Positions 8,145-17,095 are shown, numbered from the stretch's first letter. The stretch is 22,783 bases of DNA from Prorocentrum cordatum (GCA_963575745.1 CAUYUJ010008058.1:485475-508257), one strand, 5' to 3'. The notes: a model not told the origin generated them from the letters alone. Numbers and translations: made by a program.

Positions 8145-8640
8145 GGGCATTCCCGAATTCGGTGAAAGAAACTTCCTGGGGCTGACCCGCACCGAGGGCA
8201 GAGCGGCGAGGCGCTGCAACCCGCCTCTATCTGCCGCTGCTGGGGCCACTGCCCCCCCGAAATTGCAGTGACCAGCTGGCCGACCTCATCGTAGGAACCC
8301 GATCGGATCGCTCGCGCGAGCTCGAGACGGACGGGGACGACATCGGCCCACCGGCCAGAGACTCGCCGAATGGGTGAAGAGCAGCCGAGGCCCACAGTGA
8401 CGAGGTGAGATCTTCGCGGAGGTCCTCCAGCAACTCCGGACAATCAAACACATCATCGGGACTCCTCTCCTCAGGGGGCGGGTCGGGGAATTGCCACAGC
8501 TCCCAAGCATCGCCCACTGGCCTTCGCCACTCCGTGGCGGTGACGGGCTGCCAGCCCAGGTCGAGGAGGGTGGCCTGGACGGCTCCGATAGCCCTCGAAC
8601 GCGCCTCCACCTCAGATTTGGGATACGGCCGAGGCGCGCG
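8145..8640 (-). pseudogene. LINE-A pre-RNase H segment with zinc finger
   Basis: One frame gives EARSRAIGAVQATLLDLGW and a Trp-rich stretch (8500-8615). A different frame then gives DEVGQLVTAISGGQWPQQR (about 8215-8275) and LCPRCGSAPGSFFHRIRECP (about 8135-8205), a C-x2-C-x9-H-x4-C zinc-binding motif. I recognise this as the knuckle between reverse transcriptase and RNase H in dinoflagellate LINE-like elements. Its metal ligands are all present. An AT-rich tandem repeat follows immediately. Confidence 0.7.
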
Positions 8641-9070
8641 CGGATGCGGGACCAAGCCTGACCGACACGCTGGTGGAGCGCAGGCGTTGTGGTCCACATA
8701 TCGAACCACGCCTGGAACAACTGAATGCGCAACGAAATCGCCGGGTCTCGATCCCCGAGCCACACAGACAACGTCGTCGTGAGGCGCCGCCCAGGCCCTT
8801 TACTGGCCACGGCGGCAGCAGCTTGCCGACGCAAGACGGTGATAGTGGAGGGAGGGGTGCCCATCACAGGGTGCCCCTTGGAAATTACAGAGAGCTTCGC
8901 ATGCCTACGGAGCCGATGGATCCTAGCAGCTCGAAGGCGGCCTTTGGCTCTCCTCTCGCGCAGTTTTTTGACCACGCGCCTCGCGCCTCCAGCCGTATCG
9001 CACCCGAGGTCGACTGCAGATGACTCTCGAGAGAACGGCAGGCCAACCTCCTTCAAATCACCGTGAAGAG
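8640..9070 (-). pseudogene. LINE-A thumb and connection region
   Basis: The frame continues after the palm with DLKEVGLPF, AVDLGCDTAGG and a strongly basic helix (KKLRERRAKGRLRAARI). It then reaches WLGDRDPAISLRIQLFQAW near 8700-8765. These match the LG-x-D, Arg-rich and DPA...W landmarks that follow the palm in this type of element. The sense is clear, but another frame change occurs before the next domain. Confidence 0.7.
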
Positions 9071-9667
9071 AAGGCCGAGAGGAGGTGAGGCAATGACAGT
9101 TTTCGTTTTGTCCGAAATCGGCAGCCGGGCCTCGGCGAGCGAGGTCTCCCACTGGGCCCCCACGGCACGCAACTGCTGTCGGACAGTCGACCGAACCCCC
9201 TCACTGCGGACGACCGCGTCGTCCACGAAAGTCCATAACCCAACTGGGGCAGCCGCCGGAACAATCGCTCGATCGTGCGCGGCCTGGAGGATCGGCGCGA
9301 GAAAGACGTTGGCCAATTTCACCCCGTGCCCCGAACCCGCAACGATCGAGCGCCCAGGAGAAATCAAATCACCGCACGTGGTCCTGCACTTCAGAACCCG
9401 CGGGGCCAGAAAAAGCTGCACCTCCAGGAGGGTCACCACAGGGGGAAAACCCTGGGCTATCGAGGCTTCCATCAGCCTCAGCAAGCTCACATGATCGTAA
9501 AACTTCTCGAGATCGAGAAGAGTAGACGCCGCCAGGAACCCTAGGGAGACTGCGCTCTCGTCCATGACTGCTCGAACGAGCGCTGCACGAAGAGCTGAAC
9601 TATCTTTCGCAGCAATGCCCCAATGCTCCGCGAGCGCTTCAGACCAGCGGCCTGTGATGCTACGCAC
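9053..9667 (-). pseudogene. LINE-A reverse transcriptase palm (FVDD type)
   Basis: This is the best-preserved segment, about 200 residues in one frame. Motif A is LLDLEKFYDHVSL, with the catalytic Asp in the LDLEK position. Motif B is RSIVAGSGHGVKLAN. Motif C is WTFVDDAVV, with both catalytic Asp residues present and Val where YADD has Ala. A motif D-like ISDKTKTVIAS follows. The catalytic triad therefore looks intact even though the element as a whole is broken. The frame ends at a TGA around 9055, and a one-base shift leads into the thumb frame. Confidence 0.85.
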
Positions 9668-10220
9668 GCGCTCGGGACCACACGCCCGCGACCGTCGGCA
9701 AGAGGCCGATCCCTCGATCGCCGCCGGCGGGCTTCGGGATGGCGCAGCACACCGTCAGCAGCACCTGCTCGGGCCAGGTGCCGAGAGCCTCCACCTCGTT
9801 GAGAAGGTCGACGTGCTGCTGGCGGCCCTCTGATGTGGGAAGCCTCTGCAGATCGAGCGGCGACAACGCGTCGCAGCCCTTCGCCTGCGACCCAGGGAAT
9901 CGCTAAAGGATGCCGGCAACACGTTCGAGAACCAGCGGCTCCAGCGGCTCAGACGACGCCGCTGCGCGGAGGGCAGCCATGCCCTGCAACAGGTCGCCGC
10001 GGGAGCAAGACGAGTTCCTCCATCTCGGCTCCCATTGCGCCACCGTCGCCGCCATGGCGCCGTCGGGGGCCCTAGGTCGGCGCTGACGCCCTTCACGTGG
10101 CGGTGGACAGCACCAGGAGCCTTGCGCCAGCAAGCCTGAGCTCAGCGGACGAAGGCCTGCCCGGCCGCCGCCAGGCTGCGGGCAAAAGCCCGCTGCGCCC
10201 ACTCCTGCGTCTGCTGCGAG
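9660..10220 (-). pseudogene. LINE-A reverse transcriptase fingers
   Basis: The frame reads through a region ending in LERVAGIL, hits TAG at 9903-9905, then continues in the same frame with FPGSQAKG, LSPLDLQRLP and, near 9690-9780, GTWPEQVL followed by AIPKPAGGDRGIGLLPTV. The last phrase is the classic IPK..GG.R.I.L fingers motif of LINE reverse transcriptases. The single TAG probably replaces a Glu or Gln codon. The frame ends at 9660 and the protein continues in another frame at 9667. Confidence 0.8.
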
Positions 10221-10221
10221 G

Positions 10222-10632
10222 GCGAGGAGAAGGACGAGGAGGAGGAGGAGGAGGAGGACGAGGAGGAGGACAAGGAGGAGGACGAGAAACATTAGAGTGA
10301 GGCGGGAAGAGGAGGAGGAGCAGGAGGAGGAGGAGGAGGAGGAGGGGGAGGAGGAGGGGGAGGAGGAGGAGGAGGAGGAGGAGGAGGAGGAGGAGGAGGA
10401 GGAGAAGGAGGGAGGAGGAGGAGAAGGCGGAGGAGGGAGGAGAGGAGGAGGAGAGGAGGAGGAGGCGAGGAGGAGGAGGAGGGGAGCGGAGGAGGAGGAC
10501 GGAGGAGGAGAGGAGGAGGAGGAGGAGGAGGGGGAGGAGGAGGAATGGAGGAGGAGGAGGAGGAGGAGGCGGAGGGGAGGAGGAGGATGAGGAGGAGGAG
10601 GAGGAGGAGGAGGAGGAGGACGAGGACGAGGA
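10222..10632. repeat. Long (GGA)n purine tract, left part
   Basis: About 410 bases of GGA/GAG triplets with GCG, GAC and GTG interruptions, beginning exactly where LINE-A is truncated at its 5' end. Confidence 0.95.
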
Positions 10633-10734
10633 GGACGGCGAGGAGGTGCGGCCCCGCAGGGAGATACACCCCTCCCTGTCGCGCGGGGCGGGCGGACGCA
10701 TGGGGCGGGAGGACGCGCGTTGCGAGGTCATCGG
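10633..10734. other. Short unique island within the purine tract
   Basis: About 100 bases of GC-rich mixed sequence split the purine tract. No gene or match elsewhere in the window was seen. Confidence 0.5.
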
Positions 10735-10995
10735 AGTGGGAGGAAGGGAGGATGCAGGAGCTGGAGGAGGAGGTGGAGGAGGACGAGGAGGAGGAGGACG
10801 AGGAGGAGGAGGAGGCGGCGGAGGAGGAGGAGGCGGAGGCGGAGGCGGAGGAGGAGGAGGAGGAGGAGGAGGAGGAGGAGGTGGGAGGAGGAGGAGGGAG
10901 CGAGGGAGGAGGAGGAGGAGGAGGAGGAGGAGTAGGAGGGAGGAGGAGGAGGAGCTGGAGGAAGAGGAGGAGGAAGGAAAGGAGGGAAGGGAGGA
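10735..10995. repeat. (GGA)n purine tract, right part
   Basis: This continues the tract with GGA triplets interrupted by GCG and GTG, and becomes looser towards 10990. Confidence 0.93.
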
Positions 10996-10999
10996 GCGC

Positions 11000-11140
11000 A
11001 CCATGCCCCGCGATGCGTGAAGTGCGGTAATCTTCGCGCCCTCGCGCCCTCTTGCCGCACCCCCCCCCCGCTGTAGAGGGGAAGCAGCTCTGCCCCAGGC
11101 CGCGGCTCGCGAAGCGCGATGATCTTCGCGCCCCCGCGGG
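11000..11140. repeat. Local direct duplication of about 55 bases
   Basis: GAAGTGCGGTAATCTTCGCG at about 11032-11051 recurs as GAAGCGCGATGATCTTCGCG at about 11112-11131, and the similarity extends some 20-25 bases to the left of each. The copies lie about 80 bases apart with a C-homopolymer (11063-11072) between them. No gene is evident. Confidence 0.6.
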
Positions 11141-11242
11141 TGACCCCCCGCTCGTTCTGCTCGGCCCGAGCACCTAGCCAGGCTGCTGCCATGAGGAGCG
11201 CCGGCTGAGGAACGAAGCCCCTCTTGTCCCGAAGAGCGCGCG

Positions 11243-11335
11243 GAAGAGGAGGAGGAGGAGGAGGAGGAGGAGGTGGAGGGAGGAGGAGGCGGAGGAGGAG
11301 GAGGACGGGCAGGACGAGGAGGCAGACCTCCTCCT
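11243..11335. repeat. (GGA)n purine tract
   Basis: A shorter purine tract with GGA triplets and a few GCG or GTG interruptions. Confidence 0.9.
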
Positions 11336-11363
11336 TGTCCTCCCGGCCCCCCGCAACGACAAA

Positions 11364-11383
11364 ACACACACACACACACACAC
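11364..11383. repeat. (AC)10 dinucleotide microsatellite
   Basis: Twenty bases of pure AC repeat, the only clear dinucleotide repeat in the window. Confidence 0.95.
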
Positions 11384-11760
11384 GTCCGCCGAGACGCGAG
11401 CATGTCGGGGCCCCGCGAATGGACCCGGGACCCCGAATCGACCCGTGCTGATCCCCCACAGTGGTGCCTGCTCTTGTGCCCGCCGCGGGCCCGATGCGGA
11501 CTCGACGAGGATCTGGCGTGGATTCGACGCGGACCCATGCCGACCGTCAGTGCGGCTCGCCGAGGGGCTGGCGAGAACGCGAAGTGCTGCCCAGGTCGGA
11601 GACGGAGCCGCAGGGGCCGGTGGGTCACCTGGCCGGTGGTGGAGTGGGATCGTGCGCTGGCCGCACCCCAGGTGGTGGAGGCAGCACGTGCGTGCCCTGA
11701 GACCCGCCGTCCCAACAGAATTGGAGCATCGTCAAAAATCACGACCCCAGACATGATCGC
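11384..11760. other. Unassigned GC-rich DNA
   Basis: Recurring GGATTCGACGCGGACC and GCGGACTCGACGAGG phrases hint at an old degenerate repeat. The open frames on both strands carry no motif I recognise. Confidence 0.4.
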
Positions 11761-11925
11761 GTCGTAAAAAAAATCATGGCGGCAAGCTGTTCGCTATTTT
11801 CGGCCGCTGGGGGCCCTTACAGGGCCTCGAGACCTTTCAAAAACGACTCGGGATGAAAAACCGGCCCCGGGGAAATGGCTTGGACTTCTGGGGACGCCGT
11901 CCTGAAAAAATCAGAACGTCGCACG
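11761..11925 (+). repeat. Dispersed repeat, arm 2 (inverted partner at 381-541)
   Basis: This aligns with the reverse complement of 381-541. GGCGGCAAGCTGTTCGCTAT, the GGGCCTCGAGACC block and the GGATGAAAAACCGG block are near-identical between arms. The two copies are about 11.2 kb apart and in opposite orientation. Confidence 0.7.
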
Positions 11926-12245
11926 TCTGTGACCAGAACCCCGGACCCCATCTGTCCGCGCCAGTTTCCGAGCCAGATCGATCTGTGGTGGTCCCGGGGC
12001 CTGCAGGCGGGAGAAAATCCCGCTATGAAAACTTGCAACGCCAAGATCTCAGGCTAGCACACGTCCTCGGGACCGTCGAACCGTCAGCAACTCTGGCGCC
12101 AAAGATGTTCCACCAGCGCAGGGGTGCTTTCCAGCAGCTGTGCCTCGCCGAGGGCGCTCTGGTGGAGCCCAACTTCTTTGTTCGAGACGCGGGCATGCCT
12201 CGGCTCCGAAGTGTTGTGTTTGCGCCGTTCTCTCGGGGGAGGCGT
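11926..12245. other. Unassigned DNA left of the GAT array
   Basis: This 320-base stretch is open in the frame that becomes poly-Met in the GAT array, but its residues show no known motif. Composition is less biased than the surroundings. A small exon cannot be excluded. Confidence 0.35.
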
Positions 12246-12264
12246 AAAGGTGGGGATTGGGGCA
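12246..12264 (+). repeat. Left 19-bp direct repeat flanking the GAT array
   Basis: AAAGGTGGGGATTGGGGCA occurs here and again, identical, at 12738-12756, immediately on either side of the GAT array. Confidence 0.95.
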
Positions 12265-12275
12265 TGATTATGATG

Positions 12276-12326
<51 letters not shown>

Positions 12327-12445
12327 GTGATGGTGATGGTGATGGTGATGGTGGTGATGATGCTGCTGATGATGATGATGCTGATGATGATGCTGATGCT
12401 GATGTTGCTGATGATGATGACGATGACGATGACGATGATGATGAC

Positions 12446-12499
<54 letters not shown>

Positions 12500-12562
12500 C
12501 ATGATCATGATGCCGATGATGATGATGCTAATGATGATAACGATGCTGATGATACTGCTGCT

Positions 12563-12593
<31 letters not shown>

Positions 12594-12607
12594 TACATGG
12601 TGGTGGC

Positions 12608-12702
<95 letters not shown>

Positions 12703-12707
12703 GGATG

Positions 12708-12737
<30 letters not shown>
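12265..12737. repeat. (GAT)n array of about 470 bases
   Basis: Almost entirely GAT triplets with GGT, GAC, GCT and CAT variants, including a short (GCT)n patch near 12556-12573. The purest stretch is about 12610-12700. On the plus strand the array is open as poly-Asp or poly-Met. On the minus strand it reads as poly-Ile or poly-His. None of these is likely to be a protein. Confidence 0.97.
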
Positions 12738-12738
<1 letters not shown>

Positions 12739-12756
12739 AAGGTGGGGATTGGGGCA
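12738..12756 (+). repeat. Right 19-bp direct repeat flanking the GAT array
   Basis: Identical to 12246-12264. The spacing between copies is 492 bases. Confidence 0.95.
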
Positions 12757-12881
12757 GATGTGGGGTCAGAGGAGGCATGCCCCAGACGGCCCCTCGTAGA
12801 AGGAGCGGTGAGCATCCGCCCGGGCTCTTGCCCTAACCCCACCTTGAGAGCTCCCCTCTCCACGTAAACCCCGGGTCTGGG

Positions 12882-13110
12882 CGCCTCCTCCTCCTCCTCC
12901 GCCTCCTCCTCCTCCTCCTCCTCCTCCTCCTCCCCTCCTCCTTTCGCCCCTCCTCCTCCTCCTCCGCCTCCTCCTCCTCCTCCTCCTCCCTCCTCCTCTC
13001 CCTCCTCCCCCCTCCTCCTCCTCCGCCTCCTCCCCCTCCTCCTCCGCCTCCTCCTCCTCTCTCCTCCTCCTCCTCCTCCTCCCACCTCCTCCACCTCCTC
13101 CTCCTCCTCC
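12882..13110. repeat. (CTC)n pyrimidine tract
   Basis: About 230 bases of CTC/CCT triplets with CGC interruptions, opposite in strand sense to the (GGA)n tracts left of it. The 125 bases before it (12757-12881) hold nothing recognisable. Confidence 0.95.
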
Positions 13111-13169
13111 TCCCCTCCACGAAATCCAAGGTCTGGGCTCCGAGAGTTCGTGTTTGCGCGTTCCAGACC

Positions 13170-13227
13170 CCTCCTCCTCCTCCTGCCACCTCTTCCTGCC
13201 ACCTCCTCCTCCTCCTCCTCCTTCCCA
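13170..13227. repeat. (CTC)n pyrimidine tract at the LINE-B 5' end
   Basis: A second, short pyrimidine tract with CCACCTCTTCCTG interruptions. It ends within a few bases of where recognisable LINE-B coding begins. Confidence 0.9.
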
Positions 13228-13234
13228 GAATGAA

Positions 13235-13918
13235 TATGATCGTGGTGGTTGGCATTTGAAAGAACACATTGTGACCTTGAATGCTGACGCGGCTGGACCG
13301 CTACTGCAGTATGTTGAATATGGTCGAGATGCTGCGATTCTCTTCCAGGAGCAGAAGCGGGATGATGATATGCTGCCAAAGTTTCAGAAGCAACTACGAG
13401 ATGCAGGACACCATGGTGTCTTCTCGGCAGCAACAAGGACGGCAGCTGATGGACTTAGTGCGGGAGTGGCGGGCATTGTTCCGACGTATGGTATGATCAC
13501 TGCGCCGCCGCTAATCCCAGATCCTGTACTATGGACAGATCGCACTGTGACAGCCCAAGCATGTTGGGGATGCAGAGAAGGGCTGGCGCTGGTATCGTCA
13601 CATCTGCAGGACTCTGTTGGGCTTGACTCGTTCAATCGTTCGTTGCTTTATGTGCTTGCGACGTACTTGGGCCGGTTGGATGCGGAAGCCAGACCATGGA
13701 TTGTCGGAGGAGACTGGAATGTTGAGCCGCACATGATTCAAGGAAAGGGATGTTTGGAGCAAATCAGAGCGATGTTCATGGTACCTGTTGGAGCAACATG
13801 TCGTGTGTGTCTTGGAGCAGAGGGGCGCACATCCGACTATTTTGTACGATCGGAATATCTTGCCTCTCGAGTTGGGCCTCAACAAATGCACGCTGATATC
13901 ATTGTGCCAACGCATTAA
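13235..13918 (+). pseudogene. LINE-B AP-type endonuclease domain
   Basis: This frame is open from the CTC tract to TAA at 13916-13918, about 225 residues of good protein. AAILFQEQKRDDD supplies the catalytic Glu in the QE motif. GLSAGVAGIVPTYG matches the G..AGV.I step of exonuclease-endonuclease-phosphatase folds. SSHLQDS follows, then PWIVGGDWNVEP with the Asp-x-Asn pair, and RTSDYFVRS with the SD motif near the end. In LINEs this domain nicks target DNA to prime reverse transcription. The true start is not visible because the frame runs in from the repeat. This is the most intact single domain in LINE-B. Confidence 0.8.
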
Positions 13919-14335
13919 CCCGTGTTGTTCCCCTTCTCGGGCATGGACAATACGATATGGCTGCGCCTACCCGTCGAGCCCAGGCAACTGCCGCGTGGGC
14001 CTCATGTGGTGTGTTCAAGGTACCCTACGGATTGGATTCCTGTCTTGCAGGCCATCGAGGAAGCCCATGACCAGGTTTCTGTGCAGCACGCGTGGGACAT
14101 GACGTTGATGGCAGTTGAACGTGAGCCGTGTGATCGATATGACAAGGTCGGCCCAGGCAGCGATGCTTTCCTGGGCAGAGGTGGCCCAGTCAAAACGAAG
14201 TATGTTCAATCCAGGTGGCAGCTGAAAATGGCGAGGCAACATGGGCCGAAACGTTGTGCTTGGCTGCACGCTGCTAGGTGGGCGAAACACTTGATCAAGG
14301 CTCGAGCCGTTTGGTGCAAGATGGTGCATGAGTAA
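13919..14335 (+). pseudogene. LINE-B linker after the endonuclease
   Basis: The protein continues in another frame as TIWLRLPVEPRQLP and a Trp/Ala-rich stretch up to GSDAFLGRGGPVK (about 14150-14195). This resembles the linker between endonuclease and reverse transcriptase in related elements, which has a conserved P..LP phrase and a GRG motif. The frame ends at 14335. The GRG-like segment supports one continuous ancestral polyprotein. Confidence 0.6.
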
Positions 14336-14984
14336 CTGGTAACTGGCACTGGTCTTTGTCATGGTCGCATATTCTTGCCTGACTACTGTAATCCACACGC
14401 TGGAGCGGTGATACATGAGCCGACTACGCTGACTTCAGGGTGGCAACGTGCACGGCGACGCGGCAAGCAGACAAAGGTACAGCGAGGAGGAGAGCACGAC
14501 GACATCAGTGTCCCAGGCTAGAGCGCATGGACCAATACGAAGGCTAACTAGGTCAACGATGTCACGCACTCCCTGATGAAGATTCAACAGGCTCATGAAG
14601 TCAGGAGTCATCTGGAAGATTGGGCGCTGGATTTCTTTGCATGTGGCTATGTGATGATTGCCCGTGATGATGTCCTGGATACTGCTTGTCGTGCTGTTGA
14701 ATAACTATGCTGATGGTCTGCTGCAGTCTCACCACCGCCAGGTGGAACAGTCTTGGCAGACGTGGCAACGACAGGCGTTCGAGAAAGGAGCTGGGCCAGC
14801 ACATCGTGCGTCAAGAGCCCAGGTCCTTGAAACTGCGGCGGGGCACGCTGACCAGGCGCAGCCCTACCAGCTCGCTGATCGCGAGGTCGACACATGGAGT
14901 GAGATTTGGCTTTGCTTTGCCGTGAGCAGCACGCACTGTGTCTACCAAATGATCACCAGCAATGGCCTCAACTTCCTCGGTTGA
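14336..14984 (+). pseudogene. LINE-B pre-reverse-transcriptase segment
   Basis: The first 300 bases are badly decayed. From about 14735 a frame gives QVEQSWQTWQRQAFEKGAG followed by an AHR phrase, and later DTWSEIWLC near 14890. A Trp-rich helix with a GA..AH phrase upstream of the fingers is typical of these elements. No complete domain remains. Confidence 0.5.
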
Positions 14985-15879
14985 GGCCGCATGATCTCCC
15001 CGAAGCGGCCCTCTCGTTTTCCTGGAAGGCGGCTGGTGGTCCCAATCGGCTCCATCCTCGTGCTTTCTGGTCTTTTTCATTTCAAGGTCTGACTGCTTCG
15101 CGTGCCCTATATCATGCATGCGAGCAGTTGATATTGTGGCCGTCTGAACGCATTGTAAACGAGATGGTGTTTGGCGGAACCTGATGGAGGAACGGGATTG
15201 ATCACCCTTGTTGGAAGCTCCATGAGACTATGGTCGCGAGCCAGGCGCCCCATCTCCAGAGAATGGATCATTTCACACGCTAGCCCCCACATTTGGGGGG
15301 ATCGGAAAGGAGGTTCATCCAATCTCTCGGCCTACGAGCACAAATTGCAGGTTGAGATTGCTTGCAGGCTAGGCGAGACGTCGACCACGGTGTTCCTGGA
15401 CACGTGGAAGTGTTTTGAGACTGTGTTGCTCTCTGCACTGGTTGAGGAAGCGAGAGAGATGAAGTTTCCAATGATGCTCCTCTGGATGCTCCTGGGGTCG
15501 CATACTCAACAAAGGGTCATAAGAGAGTTTGGATGTTGGAGAAAGGCTTTTTAGGCCTTTCAGGGGATATTAGCGGGGTGTACGCCTGCGACGGCGCTCC
15601 TCACGATTTTAACCTACAGGGCCATCAAGAAGGTCACCGAGGTGAGCCCGAATGTGGTCCCCCCGAAAACTGGTTGATGACACTACGCTGCAATGGATAT
15701 GTCCTAAAAATGATAATGCTCGAGAACTGTTCTTGGGGGCCCAGAGCTTCGCGAAAGAAACCGCTAGGCTTGGGCTCCTGTTGCCAGTCAAGAAGTCCGG
15801 GTGGGTCTCGACGGCTGCTTCCGCTAAGTATGGGTTTGGGCGATTTGCCAAGCATATACACCTGACGGCCAAGTCTTAG
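14985..15879 (+). pseudogene. LINE-B reverse transcriptase (LVDD type)
   Basis: The fingers begin with FSWKAAGGPNRLHPRAF and CEQLILWPSERIV (about 15020-15150). The next frame gives GGTGLITLVGSSMRLWSRAR (about 15183-15245) and motif A VFLDTWKCFETVLLSAL with its catalytic Asp (about 15390-15440). Motif B is in a further frame as GILAGCTPATALL (about 15566-15605). Motif C is KLVDDTTLQW (about 15667-15696), with both Asp residues. KKSGWVS follows as motif D. All the catalytic motifs are recognisable, but at least three frame changes separate them. Confidence 0.82.
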
Positions 15880-16094
15880 GTTAGGAATCTTGGGCATGAG
15901 CTCAGTGGGCCACGACCGATTCGTAAGGAGGCGAAGGCAAGGTTGAAACAGCTGCGAGGCCGATTCCCCAGACTTCAGATGTTGCGGCGAGGTGCTGGGA
16001 ACCGAGTTACCTTTTTGTGGAGGACAGGGTTTTTACCTGCTGCAGCGCACGGCGTGACGGTTGCAGGAACCAACGACCAAGAGCTGAATTCGCC
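15880..16094 (+). pseudogene. LINE-B thumb region, up to the insertion
   Basis: After an in-frame TAG the same frame continues with NLGHELSGPRPIRKEAKARL, then LWRTGFLPAAAHGVTVAG and TNDQELN. LGHE.SG.R.IR, a basic helix and a GLxPAxxxG phrase are what follows the palm in this family. The match stops abruptly at GAGCTGAAT (16086-16094), and the expected continuation is found about 1 kb further on at 17110. Confidence 0.75.
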
Positions 16095-17095
16095 GGCCCA
16101 ACGGGCCAGGGCGTGCTAAGATCTCCGGTAACTGGTTAACGTATTAACAGTATTTCTAGTTCGCGCGCGCGGGGCGGCCCCTGGGGGTCCCCGGCGAAAA
16201 GTACCCCGACCAACGCCCGGTCGCCGCCCGACCGCCGCCCGACCAAGTCTACTCAGAGATGGTTTTCCTTCTGGGTGCGGCCTCTCAGGCTCCCCAGAGC
16301 GCGCTCAGAGTGCCCCAAGAGGCCCCCAAGACTGCCCAAGAGGCCCCCGAGACGCCCAAAGAGCGCTCGAAGACGCCGAAGATGACCCCAAGACGGCCCA
16401 AAAGGCCCCCAAGACAGCCCAAGAGGCCTCCAAGACGCCCCAAGAGCCTTCCAAGAGGCCTCCGAAGAGAGCCCCAAGAGGCCAAAATCGTTGATTTTCA
16501 TTGGTTTTTTCGATGTTTTTTGTGTTCTGGCTTTTTCGGCTTCCGGACGCTCCAAGACGGCCCAAGAGGCCCCCAAGACCGCTCCAAGACGGCCCACGAA
16601 GCTCCCAAGACGGCGCCGAAACGACCCAAGAGAGCCCTCAAGACGGCCCAAGTGCCGCCCAAGACGGACCAAGAGGCCCCAAGACGGGCCCAAGAGGGAC
16701 TCAGGAGGGATACCGAGAACTCAAAAATGGAGCCCTCCGTCCCAGAAGGCGCCCAGGAGGTCCCAAAGAGGCCCCAAGAGGCCTCCAAGAGGCCCCAAGA
16801 TGTCGCCAAGAGGCCCCAGGAGACTCCCAGGAGGCCCAAAAGAAGCCCCAGAAGGCTTCAAACATGTCTCCCAGGCGCCCCCGAACGGCCTCTCAACAGA
16901 CCCCAAGAGGCCCCCCAAAGAAGCATCTTGACGACGACTCTATTTCGCCCCATCGAGAGACGACCCCCAGGGAACTGCTTCACCATCAAAACTCCCCACG
17001 CAACGCGTCCGAACGACACCCGCCCCCAAGAGCGCAACATGGGCAACGAACACACAGACAAAAACCAGCGATGCCATATCACGGGCCGGCGGAAT
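16095..17095. mobile_element. ~1-kb insertion within LINE-B with short inverted ends
   Basis: LINE-B coding similarity breaks at about 16094 and resumes at about 17110. The intervening DNA starts TCGCCGGCCC, directly after AAT. Near its end it reads GGGCCGGCGGAAT (about 17082-17094), whose reverse complement is ATTCCGCCGGCCC, so the two ends form a 10-12 bp imperfect inverted pair. AAT is also present beside both ends, a possible 3-bp target duplication. The inside is mostly a degenerate tandem repeat and encodes nothing recognisable. A non-autonomous DNA element is plausible. A repeat expansion captured during break repair is the alternative. Confidence 0.5.
16285..16925 (-). repeat. Degenerate ~11-bp tandem repeat (CAAGAGGCCCC) inside the insertion
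   Basis: CAAGAGGCCCC and CAAGACGGCCC variants repeat about every 10-12 bases. Read on the minus strand the unit is GGGGCCTCTTG, close to the GGGGCCTCCTG steps of block B at 1059-3488. An AT-rich, non-repetitive island at about 16484-16550 splits the array. Long open frames on both strands here are by-products of the repeat. Confidence 0.88.

Larger units (their letters stand above)
6686..10220 (-). pseudogene. LINE-A: GC-rich, 5'-truncated LINE-like retroelement
   Basis: Reading the minus strand from 10220 down to 6686 gives, in order, reverse transcriptase fingers, palm with FVDD, thumb, a connection segment, a zinc finger, RNase H and a terminal cysteine-rich segment. The domains lie in different frames and one TAG interrupts the fingers (9903-9905), so no single protein can be made. 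No endonuclease precedes the reverse transcriptase: the element runs into a (GGA)n tract at about 10220 and is 5'-truncated. The domain order and motif styles resemble dinoflagellate LINE-like elements. Decay by indels is the simple reading, but consensus errors in a long-read assembly would look the same. Confidence 0.8.

Noticed and set aside
10093-11754. 553-residue minus-strand Ser/Pro-rich frame resembling a mucin
   Set aside because: Nearly all of it is antisense to (GGA)n tracts. The unique ends have no recognisable domain.
16155-16200. GC-rich partial hairpin (TTCGC...GCGAA) just inside the LINE-B insertion
   Set aside because: The outer five bases pair, but the interior stem is poorly matched, so I do not call it a defined structure.
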